Positions 1-8,750 of a stretch of DNA of 64,000 bases are shown one piece after another. The stretch lies in NCBI GenBank assembly GCA_005019695.1, contig RXID01014303.1, positions 1,116,001-1,180,000 on the forward strand, in the 5' to 3' direction. Under the pieces are notes generated by a model. The model was not told the origin of the DNA and did no database searches. It saw only the letters and a program-made list of their open reading frames with translations. The position numbers and the translations under genes are program-made. This DNA comes from Trichopus zeylanicus subsp. travancoricus (Eukaryota > Streptophyta > Magnoliopsida > Dioscoreales > Dioscoreaceae). The stretch's first letter is position 1, and the number at the start of each line of letters is the position of its first letter.

Positions 1-590
1 GTCCTTGTGATTTAGTATATATCAAATATAATTAATAACTTTAGTTATACTAATTATTCATACTAATTAATAAATATTTGGAGTTAATATGAACTAATCA
101 TACTATGTAATAAGCATTTAATTGTAAAATATGAATTATTTTAGCTAGTATGACTAACTAGTCTCAAAGCAATGCACTCTTGATGTTTGAATTATGATGA
201 AAAATGTAGATTATTACTTATCCGAAGACAAGATAGACTGTGGGAGGTACCGATCAAGACCCGATATTTCATGATCGAGAGAGAGTCGATTGTGCAACAT
301 GCAAATGAGATCCGAACATGAAAAAGAGAGATAAATAAAGGCAGTTTCTAGAATTGAATAAAGAGGTGGATGGAAAAAATGGATGAAAGTAGACCTATAT
401 CTTCCAAAGGTAACTTAACAAAAAAAAAATAGATTAATTATTTTTTTTACTAGTTGAATTATTTTTTAGTTAGATTATTTGAGATCTAAATTTTATTAGA
501 TGAATTAAAAAAATCCTAATTAAAACACAATTTGTAACTGCAATTAAAAATAGAAAAAAATAATTAGTAAATCTTTGAATTTTTTTGATC
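1..590. other. AT-rich intergenic sequence
   Basis: No ORF, RNA gene or recognisable element is visible. The sequence is AT-rich with short homopolymer runs, as in plant intergenic DNA. Confidence 0.6.
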
Positions 591-1067
591 AATCCCTCTT
601 ATTTTCAAATTTACTAATTAGCCCTCAAAAAGTCGAATCAATTTTTCTTTTAACCTTGATGCAGTTAACCTTATTAATTAAAGTATAAATTGAATTCCAT
701 ATCCTTAATAACTTAGTATCTCTCTATCACCCATGATCTGCAACTGAAAAATCTCTCTCTCTGCTTCTCCAATGACTTCATTGTCAAGTCACCCTTAACA
801 GTGGCTCAGTAGCCAAACCACCTCCAATATGCCCCAGCCACTGCCACTGCTTGCATCTCCTTCTCTAATAACTTTGTTGTTGAGTCACCCTTGTCGACGA
901 GCTCCACCATTTTTCTCCTTCTCCTCCTCCTTCTTCCTCTTATTTTCCTCTCTTCTTTCTCACGCTTATCGCAGCACCAAGACCATGCAATAACAACAGC
1001 ACTGATGAGCTCCGCCATGCTCTTTCTCCTGATTCTTCTTCCTCCTTCTTCTCTCTCCTCCTCCTTT

Positions 1068-1345
1068 CCATCCAAAGCACTCCACCTCCTTCTCTAAGTG
1101 AAGCTCTTTCTCCTCCTTCCATCTCCTCCTCCTCCTCCTCCCCATCCAAAGAGCTTCACCTCCTTTTTCAAGCCAAGCTCTTCCTCCTCCTTCCCTCTCC
1201 TCCTCCTCCTCCTCCTCCTCCTCCTCCTCCCCATTCAAAGAGCTTCTCTTCCTTCTTCAAGCCAAGTTCTCCCTCCTCCTCTCCTGACTTTCTCCTCCTC
1301 CCTATCCAAAGTGCTCCACCTCCTCCTCCAAGTAAAGCTCTCCTT
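1068..1345. repeat. Pyrimidine-rich minisatellite and (TCC)n, left arm
   Basis: About four diverged copies of a ~70-90-bp unit begin near 1,068, 1,141, 1,230 and 1,299. Each starts with a (C)CCATCCAAAG-like block, continues with a CACCTCC block and ends in (TCC)n. Uninterrupted TCC runs lie at 1,122-1,142 and 1,196-1,231. The long low-complexity reading frames here on both strands are products of this composition and are not called as genes. Confidence 0.8.
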
Positions 1346-1510
1346 CTTTGGCCCCTTCTCTTCCTCTCTTTGTCGCCTTTCTTTTCTGTCTCCTCTCTTT
1401 CCCTCTCCTTCAACTCCATCTCTTCTTCTCTCCCCTTCACCTCCCTTATCCTCTACCCCTCCCTCTCTTACCTTGGTCCTCTCCGTTTTTCCTTTGTGCT
1501 CCTTTATCGT

Positions 1511-1646
1511 ATCTACTTGGACTTTTCCAACAACAACTTTTTTGACTCCATTCTATTGTCCTTCTATGCATTCTCCTACCTCCAAGACCTCCCTCTCATC
1601 TCCAACCTCCTCACTGGCTCTGTCCCTACCTTCCTCTCCAATGTAA
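1511..1646 (+). pseudogene. Leucine-rich-repeat protein remnant, left arm
   Basis: One forward frame reads as about two plant-type LRR units. It has LDFSNNNF, then YLQDL, then SNLLTGSVPTFLSN, matching the plant receptor-like LRR pattern LxxLxLxxNxLTGxIPxxLxN. The open frame continues about 50 codons downstream into AT-rich DNA with no further repeats. Upstream, it merges into the TCC-rich low-complexity tract. There is no signal peptide, transmembrane segment or kinase domain, so this is a fragment of an LRR receptor-like or LRR-only gene. The companion remnant at 2,215-2,310 lies on the opposite strand in the other arm, so the two face each other across the loop. The LRR call is fairly sure from the motifs; the parent gene cannot be named. 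Confidence 0.7.
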
Positions 1647-1779
1647 ACATAATTCCCAATATCTCCCAATATATAAATAGAATTCTTAATAAATGAACAT
1701 AACTATTAATATATAAATAAATTTTCTAATATATAAATAGAACTTCTAATGAAAATATATCTTCTGATGTATAAATAAA

Positions 1780-2180
1780 ATTACTAATATAAAATTATTT
1801 TAACCCACATGTAAATATTTTATTATACAAATAATCATTTTAACTTATATATAAATACTTTACCCCATTTATAATTATTTTAATCCATATATAATCATTT
1901 CAGTATATATATAAATTCTAAATTCACAAATAACTATTTCAATCTATACATATATACTTTATTTTATATATAATTATTTCAACTCATATATAAATACTTT
2001 ACTCTATATATAATCATTTGAACTCATATATAAATACTTTATCCATATATAATTATTTTAACATATGTATAGACCCTAAATCTATATATAATCATTTTCA
2101 CCTACATATAAATATTTTACTTTAGAATAAATAATTTATCCTATATATGATCATTTTAACTATAATAGAAATATCTTACT
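1780..2180. repeat. AT-rich ~40-bp tandem repeat (loop of the inverted repeat)
   Basis: The units are 40 bp long where best preserved: 1,941-1,980, 1,981-2,020 and the start of a third. They alternate AACTCATATATAAATACTTT with a TATATATAATCATTT-like half. About ten degenerate copies fill the spacer between the arms. Confidence 0.8.
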
Positions 2181-2214
2181 TAATATATAATAATATACAC
2201 ATAATTAGAGCAAT

Positions 2215-2310
2215 ATGTATCAACTCCAAATAGGTAAGGTAAGGGAGGAGCGCGAGGAAAGAAGAGAGATGATCGACAAGGAGGTTTTGGGAGAGGTCGA
2301 GGTAGGAGAG
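2215..2310 (-). pseudogene. Leucine-rich-repeat protein remnant, right arm
   Basis: The reverse strand reads LSYLDLSQNLL, then LSSFLALLPYLTYLELIH, which is one LRR unit (LxxLxLSxNxL) and the start of the next. It begins exactly where the right arm aligns with the left arm sequence that leads into the LRR remnant at 1,511-1,646. The two remnants therefore derive from equivalent positions of duplicated or related sequences, but they preserve different stretches. The frame carries no start codon of its own and runs out of the purine-rich (GGA) low-complexity tract. Nothing suggests a functional product. Confidence 0.6.
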
Positions 2311-2439
2311 GGAGGGACAGGGGAGGAGGGATATGAAGGAGAAAGAGGAAGAGATGGAGTTGAAGGAAAGGGAGAGAGAGGAGAGAAAAGAAAGAGAGGA
2401 GAAAGTAAGGAGGGGGGTGTGGGGGTGGGGTGCCTCAAA

Positions 2440-2870
2440 GAGGGAGAGCTTGGTTTGGAGGAGAAGATGGAACTCTTTGGATGGGAAGGAGAAAGAGGAG
2501 AGGGAAGGAGGAGGGAGAGATTGGCTTAGAGGAGGAGGTAGAGCTCTTTGGATGGAGAGGAAGAGGAGGAGAGGAGGAAGAGGAGGAGAGGAAAGAAGAG
2601 GAGAGAGCTTTATTTGGAAAAGAAGATGGAGTTCTTTGGATAAGAAGGAGGAGGAGAAGGAGTGGAAAGGAAGAAGAAGAGCTTTGTTTAGAGGAGGTGG
2701 TGGAGCTCTTTGGATTGGGAGAAGGAGGAGAGAAAAGGAAGAGGAAGAGCTTGATTTGGAGATGGAGGTAGAGCTCTTTAGATGGAAAGGAGGAGGAGGA
2801 GAAGAAGAAAGGAAAAGAAAGACCTTGGTCTGAAGAAGGAGCTGGAGCTTTTTGGATGGGGGGAGAGGAG
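2440..2870. repeat. Purine-rich minisatellite, right arm
   Basis: About six copies of a ~70-75-bp unit begin near 2,449, 2,519, 2,609, 2,681, 2,750 and 2,819. Each has the form GCTTG(G/A)TTTGGAGGAG, then GAGCTCTTTGGATGG, then (GGA)n. It is the reverse complement of the left-arm minisatellite, with more copies. Forward frames through it encode a repeating (E)ELFGW(K/E)G peptide. I treat that as a by-product of the repeat. Confidence 0.8.
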
Positions 2871-3139
2871 GAGGAGGAGCATGGTGGAACTCATTGGTGT
2901 TGCTACTATTACATGGGCATGGTGTTGCAACGAGCGCGATAAAAAAGAAAGGGAAGGAGGAGGAGTATAGTGGAGCTCATCAACGAGGGTGACTCAAGAC
3001 CAAGTCGTTGGAGGAGGAGATGTCGACAGCAGATGAAGACAGCAACGACGGTGGCAGAGGCATGGCGGTGGTGGTGTATTGCTGCTTGGGTGCCGTCGAG
3101 GGCAACTCAACAACGAAGTTGTTGGGGAAGAATATGCGG

Positions 3140-4545
3140 ATGACGTGGTGGTAGATTGATGGCAATGAGGTTACTTAATGTGTAAATGTGTATAAGGATA
3201 GTAAGATAATTTTATTGTTTCGGCACGTCTCCCATATATGTAGAAAATTTTTTAAGTGATAGACGCACTAACGAATTGTAATAGAAGGGCTGATTGATAA
3301 TTAAAAAAATGGAAAGAGGTGGTCAGAAAATATAAAATGCTCCAGCGGCTTTTTGATAATTATTTTTAAAAATTAAAACTCGAGTTATCTTTTTCCATAA
3401 ACAAATAAATAATAAGAGAGGCCTCTGATTGGGCAACACAGCTAACGGATGGTTTCTTGCGCTTAACCAATCAACTGCGAGCACAAAAATTAATTTTTCA
3501 CGTGACCAATGATTACTTGGATATTATCCTAATCACCGTTAATTTATTATCAAATTTGTCGCTGTACTACGTGGCATTATTCTAACGGCTAGGATCTCCA
3601 TTGATATGTTATCATTAAGTCCATAAAAATGCGCAATTAGGAAAATTTAGATAAACGGTAGTTTGAAAAGTGGGTGGTTAACGTCACATGCATTACACGT
3701 GACAAAATTTATGTAGCTGTAGTAACAATTAAATTTAAAACAATAAATTTAAAAAGAAATAGCATTTTCTATGTACCAAATAAAATTGCATTTTGTTTTA
3801 CAACTAATGCACATTCTAAAAGGTACCCAATTATGAGTTTTAGGGTATTACATATGCAATTTTATTAATTTTGTCCAAAAATTTTAAAAAATTATTATGG
3901 AGTCATATTTATTATTATGAATTTATGAAAAATTATCTTTTTTTTTTTTTTTTACAATACCTATTTTATCACTATTAGAAAATCACTTATTTTATAGTAG
4001 AAATTTGTAAATAATCACCTCTTAATTGATATTTTCTTTATTTAATTCTTGATATTTAAATTAATATAAAAAATTATTATATTTTGGATCCTTTTAAAAT
4101 AAAGTGTAAACATCTATTCTTCTTATTTCTCCATCACTAGCTAACAATTTTGGAAGAAAATGGATGATGTTTCAATGATCGAAATTTCGTGTCCTAAAAA
4201 TAAGAAATTTTGAGAAAATAATACATATTTACACTAATATTTTTAAAGTTGAAGATATAATAGGATTTTTATATTAAATTAAATATTAAAATCAAATAAA
4301 AAATGTTGATTAGGAGGCATTTTTTTAAAGAAAAATTTTCTATACTCCCAAGAATTTTTCATTTTACTGAAAATCCTCTCTAATTTTTCAAAATTTCAGT
4401 AAACCCATATTTTGTACTTTAATATGTTACTGTACATGCAACATATCTGAGTCAATGGATTTTATAATTCATGAAAGATGAAAGATATTACATATTCGCA
4501 CAATACAATTATATTATATGTGAAATATAAAACTTTATTTTATTT
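3140..4545. other. AT-rich intergenic sequence
   Basis: No coding region or known element could be recognised. A T-run lies near 3,938-3,953. The short open frame at 3,674-3,868 has no recognisable similarity and is not called. Confidence 0.55.
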
Positions 4546-5323
4546 TATTAGGGTATAGGGTTAAAAATTTTTTGTTCGAATCGTTTTATTTCAATTCAAG
4601 TAATTGGTTGGTCATACAATAAATATACAATAATACAGTACTGGTGTATTATTTGATAAAAAAGAATAAAAAAAATAAGGTTTTAGGATAGATTGTAAGA
4701 AACCTTTTTCTTCTTATTCGAAATCAAAATATTATGGGCAATTAACTAATAACTAAGCTTTATTGTACTAATCCAATGAATTAATGAATTCAGAATTCAA
4801 ATAAGTAAGTTGAGTTAAAAAAAAAGTAAAGGTAATATCCGGTGTTCACTCCAAACAAAATAGACTTACTTCTATTGAAAAAGAATAGAAATGATCAAAA
4901 TTGAAATTATTTTCAAACCTAACCTAATTCCCTTTCCTTTATTTGATTCCAAAATCAAAAAATTCTAAATAAAAATCAAATAGAATTTTATTTTAGAATC
5001 AAGTTACACAACACACACAGTTCTTATTACTATACTCAACCCAGGAATTGAAGAATGAACCTCTTCTCTTGATTCGAAATCGCAAGATTGGTCGGTGTTA
5101 CTATCGATGACTTGATTTTATTCTACTTATATTATATGAATGGCTGTATCTTTTTTAGAGTCATTAGTCCATTCATAATGACTGATGAATCAAGAACTTT
5201 CAATTAGAACTAATTTTGTCAATAGTGTTTTTTCTTACTGTCATATTCGGGAAAAAGAGAAACTTAGGTAAGTCTTTTATCAACCTATGTAGCAAAAAAA
5301 AATATAACTAATTTTGTTTTTTC

Positions 5324-5419
5324 AAGCTTATTATAACTAGTTATTTCGATTTTCTGTTGGCTGCTTCAACCATAACCTCGGTTCTATTAATTAGTTTGAA
5401 CAAGATGCGACTTATTTGA
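5324..5419 (+). pseudogene. petL: Plastid petL copy (cytochrome b6f subunit VI), start codon lost
   Basis: PetL is a one-helix subunit of the thylakoid cytochrome b6f complex. The 31-codon frame is complete through RLI and a TGA stop, without indels. It contains ITSYF, then LLAA, then TITSV, then the C-terminal KMRLI. The first codon is AAG where ATG (or an edited ACG) is expected. It lies upstream of petG in the usual plastid order. As a NUPT copy with no start it should be non-functional. Its otherwise open frame reflects its short length and does not imply selection. Confidence 0.88.
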
Positions 5420-5591
5420 ACTTGAGTGACCAATTCATTAAATATTTCTTCAGAATTGTGCGAGTATTGTATGATTCCCTTCCATGTCAATTTTCGTTCT
5501 TAGTTATTGAGATTCATGGATAATTTAAATTAATATTTAGAGATAGATCTTACTTTTATTTCCTCAAAACAAACAAAACAAAAAAATTGAA

Positions 5592-5704
5592 ATGATTGAA
5601 ATTTTCTATTTGGAATCATCTTAGGTCTAATTCCTATTACTTTGGCAGGATTATTCGTAATAGCATATTTACAATACAGACGTGGTGATCAATTGAGCCT
5701 TTAA
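5592..5704 (+). pseudogene. petG: Plastid petG copy (cytochrome b6f subunit V), frameshifted
   Basis: PetG is a 37-residue membrane subunit of cytochrome b6f. The copy starts ATGATTGAA (MIE). A one-base deletion in the T-rich codons 4-5 shifts the frame and gives an early stop. From LIPITLAGLF through YLQYRRGDQL the original frame is preserved to a TAA stop. The total is 113 nt, against 114 for an intact gene with its stop, which agrees with the single deletion. It sits between petL and the trnW/trnP pair as in plastid genomes. It is non-functional as a protein gene. Confidence 0.92.
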
Positions 5705-5833
5705 TTGAGTAATATTAATTTTTTGATTGATCTCCTGCAATGCAAAGAGGAAGTCAAATTGAAATTGTAATTGAATTTCATTTTATTAAATTATTTTCTT
5801 GTAATTCGTAATTCGGCATAAGATAAACAAAAT

Positions 5834-5911
5834 CACGCTTTGTAGGATTTGAACCTACAACGCTTTGTAGGATTTGGAGACCCGCATTCTACCAAACTGA
5901 ACTAAGAGCGC
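5834..5911 (-). pseudogene. trnW-CCA: Plastid trnW-CCA copy with internal duplication
   Basis: The reverse strand starts GCGCTCTTAGTTCAGTT and has the CTCCAAA anticodon loop and a GTAGGTTCAAATCC T-arm, matching plastid tRNA-Trp(CCA). The 3' half of the anticodon stem has been replaced by a duplicated piece. ACGCTTTGTAGGATTT occurs at 5,835-5,850 and again at 5,860-5,875. As a result the anticodon stem no longer pairs and the gene is longer than the normal ~74 nt. It is a NUPT relic and should not fold into a working tRNA. Confidence 0.88.
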
Positions 5912-5920
5912 TTTCTTAGG

Positions 5921-5994
5921 TAGGGATGATAGGATTTGAACCCGTGACATTTTGTACCCAAAACAAACGCACTACCAAGCTACGCTACATCCCT
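5921..5994 (-). tRNA. trnP-UGG: Plastid trnP-UGG copy inside the NUPT
   Basis: The reverse strand reads AGGGATGTAGCGTAGCTTGG, then TTTTGGG with anticodon TGG, then GGGTTCAAATCC, ending CATCCCTA. The 7-bp acceptor stem is intact. C->T changes turn two D-stem pairs into G-U wobble and leave one T-stem mismatch, so a cloverleaf is still possible. It pairs with trnW as in plastid genomes, where it decodes proline codons. As a nuclear copy of a plastid tRNA it is probably inert. Confidence 0.85.
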
Positions 5995-6197
5995 TTATTG
6001 TTGTATAGTATCATTGTACAAAATCCTTGTCTTGTTTTCCACTTGTTTTCTTTCATCTTCATATATTCATATAATAAAATAAAAGACTTACATACATACG
6101 AGAAACTAACGTATAAAAAAAAAGAATGAATACAAACGATCTTGAACTATAGCATCTGATTATATTGGTATTACAATAAAATAAAGGAGGATTTTCA

Positions 6198-6430
6198 ATG
6201 TGAGATATAAAAACATATCTCTCCACAGCTCCTATGCTAACTACTCTATGGTTTGGGTCTTTAGCGAGTCTCTTGATAGAAATTGGTTCGAGTGGCTGAT
6301 AGCTGCTTATCACTCCTATCCAGTCATCTTAGTCCCTGGCTTCTTTTTGGCTTGCTCCTCTGTTGTCCCTGACTCAAATCCTTAATCGTTTATTCTCGGA
6401 TGCTTTGTTATTTCCCTTTTTTCATTCTAG
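6198..6430 (+). pseudogene. psaJ: Plastid psaJ copy (photosystem I subunit IX), stop at codon 2 and insertion
   Basis: PsaJ is a ~44-residue one-helix subunit of photosystem I. The plastid ribosome-binding sequence AAAGGAGG survives at 6,183-6,190, ahead of the ATG at 6,198. Codon 2 is TGA where Arg (CGA) is expected. The frame then reads KTYLS, TLWFGSLA and LLIEI up to 6,284. It is interrupted by about 99 nt of unrelated sequence (6,285-6,383) and resumes as NRLFSDAL and FPFF, with one T missing from the final T-run before TAG. A short open frame spans the insertion, but this is not a working psaJ. Confidence 0.92.
6285..6383. other. 99-nt foreign insertion in psaJ
   Basis: The plastid sequence GAAATT|AATCG is split by ~99 nt starting GGTTCGAGTGG and ending CAAATCCTT. 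The insert matches no plastid gene I recognise on either strand. It shows no inverted repeats and no clear target duplication. Its source is unknown. Confidence 0.7.
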
Positions 6431-6676
6431 TTATTAATAAAAGATACTTAAATGAAATGCTGAGATTAGGATAGTAGGATGCTAATTCAAAAGAAATTGT
6501 ATCACTTAATTTTTACTCGATTAATATTAATTACAACCAAATAAATTTTTTTACAATCAAATATTTTCTTTAGAAATTGAATTTTTAGTTAGTAACTTCT
6601 ATTGATTTTTTTGTTGTTTTCTTCTTCTTCAGCTCAGATCGAAAATAGAGGAATTTGAGTCGATCCAAAATCCAAA

Positions 6677-6877
6677 AAAGCCAAGGGTAAAGATATCCGA
6701 ATTAGAGTTATTTTGGAATATACCAGTTGTGGCTGAAATAGTATTAATAAGGAATTGTCAGGTATTTTTAGATATATTACTCAAAAGAGTGGACACAATA
6801 CACCCAATCAATTAGAGTTAAGAAAATTTTGTCGCTATTATCGCATGCATACAATTCATGGCGAAAGAAAGAAATAG
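6677..6877 (+). pseudogene. rpl33: Plastid rpl33 copy (50S protein L33)
   Basis: Ribosomal protein bL33 of the plastid large subunit. All 66 codons are collinear with no indel: KGKDIRIRVILE, then YTSC, then an internal stop, then YITQKSGHNTPNQLELRKFC, then IHGERKK and TAG. The start codon is AAA instead of ATG. Codon 20 (6,734-6,736) is TGA where Arg (CGA) is expected. One of the zinc-binding positions near the C-terminal cysteine pair is changed (CRYYR in place of the usual CPYC). These lesions make it a NUPT pseudogene. Confidence 0.93.
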
Positions 6878-7035
6878 ATCGAAAGGAACATGTGTAGGAT
6901 CTTTCCACGGAACAGGAAGAGGAAGAACTTAATGTATATACAACAATATTATATAGTATATATACAAATCAAATACTATTCTATTGGATCTAAAATAAAA
7001 TGAATAAAGAGAATTTTATAGATAAGGAATAGTCC

Positions 7036-7340
7036 ATGGATAAATCCAAGCAACCTTTTCGTAAATCCAAGCGATCTTTTTGTAGGCATTTGCCCCCAAT
7101 TGATTGAGGGATTGAATCAATTATAGAAATATGAGTTTAATTAGTCGATTTATTAGTGAACAAGGAAAAATATTATTTAGACGGATTAGTAGATTAACTC
7201 TGAAACAACAATGATTAATTACTATTGCTATAAAACAAGATCATATTTTATCTTTGTTACCTTTTCTTAATAATGAGAAATAATTTGAGAGAGCTAAGTC
7301 GATCCCTAGAACTACTAATCCTAGAACCAAAAATAAATAG
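7036..7340 (+). pseudogene. rps18: Plastid rps18 copy (30S protein S18)
   Basis: Plastid small-subunit protein bS18. The ATG is intact and the frame starts MDKSKQPFRKSKRSF. A one-base deletion in a G-run near 7,110 shifts the frame. After it the homology continues with MSLISRFISEQGKIL, RLTLKQQ, a TGA at 7,212-7,214 for Arg, LPFLNNEK, and a TAA at 7,281-7,283 for Gln. It ends near KNK-TAG. The length of 305 nt is one base off a multiple of three, which agrees with the deletion. Both stop gains are single C->T changes. Confidence 0.93.
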
Positions 7341-7591
7341 ACATATCCCTCAATTGACTCAAAATTCTCAAGCTCAAATTGATGTTTTGTTCAAAAAAAC
7401 CTAGGATTCCGATTTGATTGTTGTGTTATAAGAAAAAAATGGGAAGGGGAAATCTTTTTTTTTATTGAAACATTTTGTTCATTTTATAAATAGAAGTATT
7501 TTAATTTATTTTTCTTCTATCTTCCCAGAGTTCATTCTCCAGGGAATTTTGTTTCAATCATTCATTCCTGTAGATTACTTTACAATCTCTT

Positions 7592-7953
7592 TTATTTTAT
7601 TTGAGAGATCTTTTTGGAAATCATGTAAAGATAATTCTTATTCGATATAGCTATTTGTGCAAGTATTTCACGATTAAAAAGTAATTGCCTCTTGTGCAAA
7701 TTGTGTATGAATTGACTATAACTATAGGATACCAAATTCTCATGAGTTACTGTATTTATACGAGTGATCCACAAATGACGAAAATCCCTCTTTTGCCTGT
7801 CTCTATCTTGATGAGAGGAACGCAAGGCTCTTATTTTTTTTGTTGAGTAGCTGTTCGAGTAAGTCTTGAATGAGCCCCTCTAAAAGTTGATGCAAATAAA
7901 CGAATTTTTGTTCGACGTCTCCAAGCTGTATATCCTCATCTAACTCTGGTCAT
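7592..7953 (-). pseudogene. rpl20: Plastid rpl20 copy (50S protein L20)
   Basis: Plastid large-subunit protein bL20. The reverse strand starts ATGACCAGAGTTAGA (MTRVR). It reaches TGA at 7,936-7,938 where Arg is expected, then reads RTKIRLFASTFRGAHSRLTR. An expanded A-run (8 where about 6 are expected, near 7,836-7,843) shifts the frame. The rest stays open to the end: DRDRQKRDFRHLWITRIN, SYSYSQFIHNL, KRQLLFNREILAQIAISN, YLYMIS. The unbroken C-terminal two thirds looks gene-like but lacks the RNA-binding N-terminus in frame. Confidence 0.93.
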
Positions 7954-8399
7954 TGAATCAAATTAAACTTTAATGAATAACTAATTGATTTCTCTTCTTT
8001 CACTCATTCTTTTTCTTCCCTCTTCCATTCGATTAATTACAAAGTGGATTATTCTGGTATATAAAAAAAGAAATTCCCATCGTTTTTGTTACTATGACCT
8101 TCCCAATCACGATTTTTTATTCCTTCCAGACATTTGAGCCAAAAATACTAAATTCTACCGACACTAAAAAAATAGTGTGTTCCTTCATTTCTATGGTTAC
8201 TTCTTTAATTAAATGGCGAGGTCCTTTCTATATACCGGACCCTCCTTTGTCATTTAATCAAATGTTATTATTAACTTGTATAGTTCATATCCTTTGGCTC
8301 TACCCATCAATTATACCGTAATACGTCTTTTCACAAAAAGAACTATCTATATACTGATGGTATTTAATTATGAAAATTGGCTAGGTAGATAACTCAAAT

Positions 8400-8586
8400 C
8401 AAATCCATTTCTACTAATGGAAACCAAAAATTCTATATACCATATATATATATATGATAAATCCTCATTTTTAGATAATAAATGGCCTTCTTCCAATCTA
8501 TCTATTCTATTTGTTGGTACTGATCATTAATACTGGAAAAGTTTTCTCATTTCTTTCTTCCAGCTTGTGATTTGAACGAGTCGCAC
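8400..8586 (-). other. rps12: 5' part of the trans-spliced rps12 group II intron
   Basis: Directly after rps12 exon 1 the reverse strand begins GTGCGACTCG, the conserved start of a plastid group II intron. In plastids this half-intron runs from exon 1 towards rpl20 and joins exon 2 in trans. The inner limit is approximate; 7,954-8,400 is rpl20-rps12 spacer without a recognised gene. Confidence 0.65.
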
Positions 8587-8700
8587 ATACATCCTAGTAT
8601 ATGTTCCTTGACGCTGAGGACACCCTCAAAGAGCGGGGCATTTTGTGACATTTCCTATTGGTTGTCTTGTGTTTCTAATAAGTTGTTTAATAGTTGACAT
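8587..8700 (-). pseudogene. rps12: Plastid rps12 exon 1 copy (30S protein S12)
   Basis: Plastid uS12, 5' exon of the trans-spliced gene. The reverse strand reads MSTIKQLIRNTRQPIGNVTK, then CPAL, a TGA at 8,626-8,628 (codon 25, Arg expected), then GCPQRQGTYTRMY. The 114-nt length equals the normal exon 1. It is followed by the group II intron start GTGCGAC. The stop is again a C->T type change. This exon marks the right-hand end of recognisable plastid genes in the insertion. Confidence 0.93.
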
Positions 8701-8750
8701 ATCGTATATATGTATGTCTAGAATAAGAATAGCTTGGTTTAGATTGATTT

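Larger units (their letters stand above)
780..3130. repeat. Large imperfect inverted repeat with LRR-derived arms
   Basis: The left arm (about 780-1,560) and the reverse complement of the right arm (about 2,250-3,130) share the same run of landmarks. These are a GTTGTTGAGT-CACCC/GCCC stretch, a GATGAGCTCCAC stretch, a CACCATGC stretch followed by TCC repeats, several copies of a CCATCCAAAGAGCT motif, and a CCCTCTC(T/C)TACCT(T/C)G stretch that leads into an LRR-like reading frame. The spacer (about 1,650-2,210) is unrelated AT-rich tandem repeat. The arms clearly diverge, with indels and different minisatellite copy number, so the structure is old. I found no target-site duplication. A transcript across it could fold back on itself; that is inference. 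Confidence 0.75.
4550..8750 (+). mobile_element. Nuclear plastid DNA insertion (NUPT), psbE-petL spacer to rps12 exon 1
   Basis: Recognisable plastid genes occur in the canonical angiosperm order and strand: petL(+), petG(+), trnW(-), trnP(-), psaJ(+), rpl33(+), rps18(+), rpl20(-), rps12 exon 1(-). The spacers also look plastid-like, and the stretch near 7,916 and the CCTAGTATATGTTCCTTGAC stretch near 8,594 match conserved rpl20 and 5'-rps12 segments. Every protein gene has lost its start codon, gained stops or shifted frame. Most stop gains are C->T changes (CGA->TGA, CAA->TAA), as expected from methylcytosine deamination after transfer to the nucleus. Both outer ends are estimated, because spacer DNA cannot be separated from nuclear flank by eye. 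Confidence 0.93.

Noticed and set aside
806..1696. Several 60-180-codon frames on both strands in the TCC-rich arm
   Set aside because: They are Leu/Pro/Ser or Glu/Arg low-complexity translations of the same minisatellite in different frames. Only the LRR part (1,511-1,646) has real motif content.
2215..2970. Glu/Arg-rich forward frames in the GGA-rich arm
   Set aside because: Compositional artefact of the purine-rich repeat; the reverse-strand LRR remnant at 2,215-2,310 is the only meaningful reading.
780..3130. Inverted repeat as a foldback or MITE transposon
   Set aside because: No target-site duplication or sharp conserved outer ends could be found; an inverted duplication of an LRR-gene fragment is simpler.
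8094..8321. 75-codon forward frame in the rpl20-rps12 spacer
   Set aside because: It lies in plastid intergenic/half-intron DNA and resembles no plastid protein.
5324..8700. Functional plastid operon or plastome contamination
   Set aside because: Multiple stops, frameshifts, a lost start in petL and rpl33, and the psaJ insertion show a decayed nuclear copy flanked by nuclear repeats.
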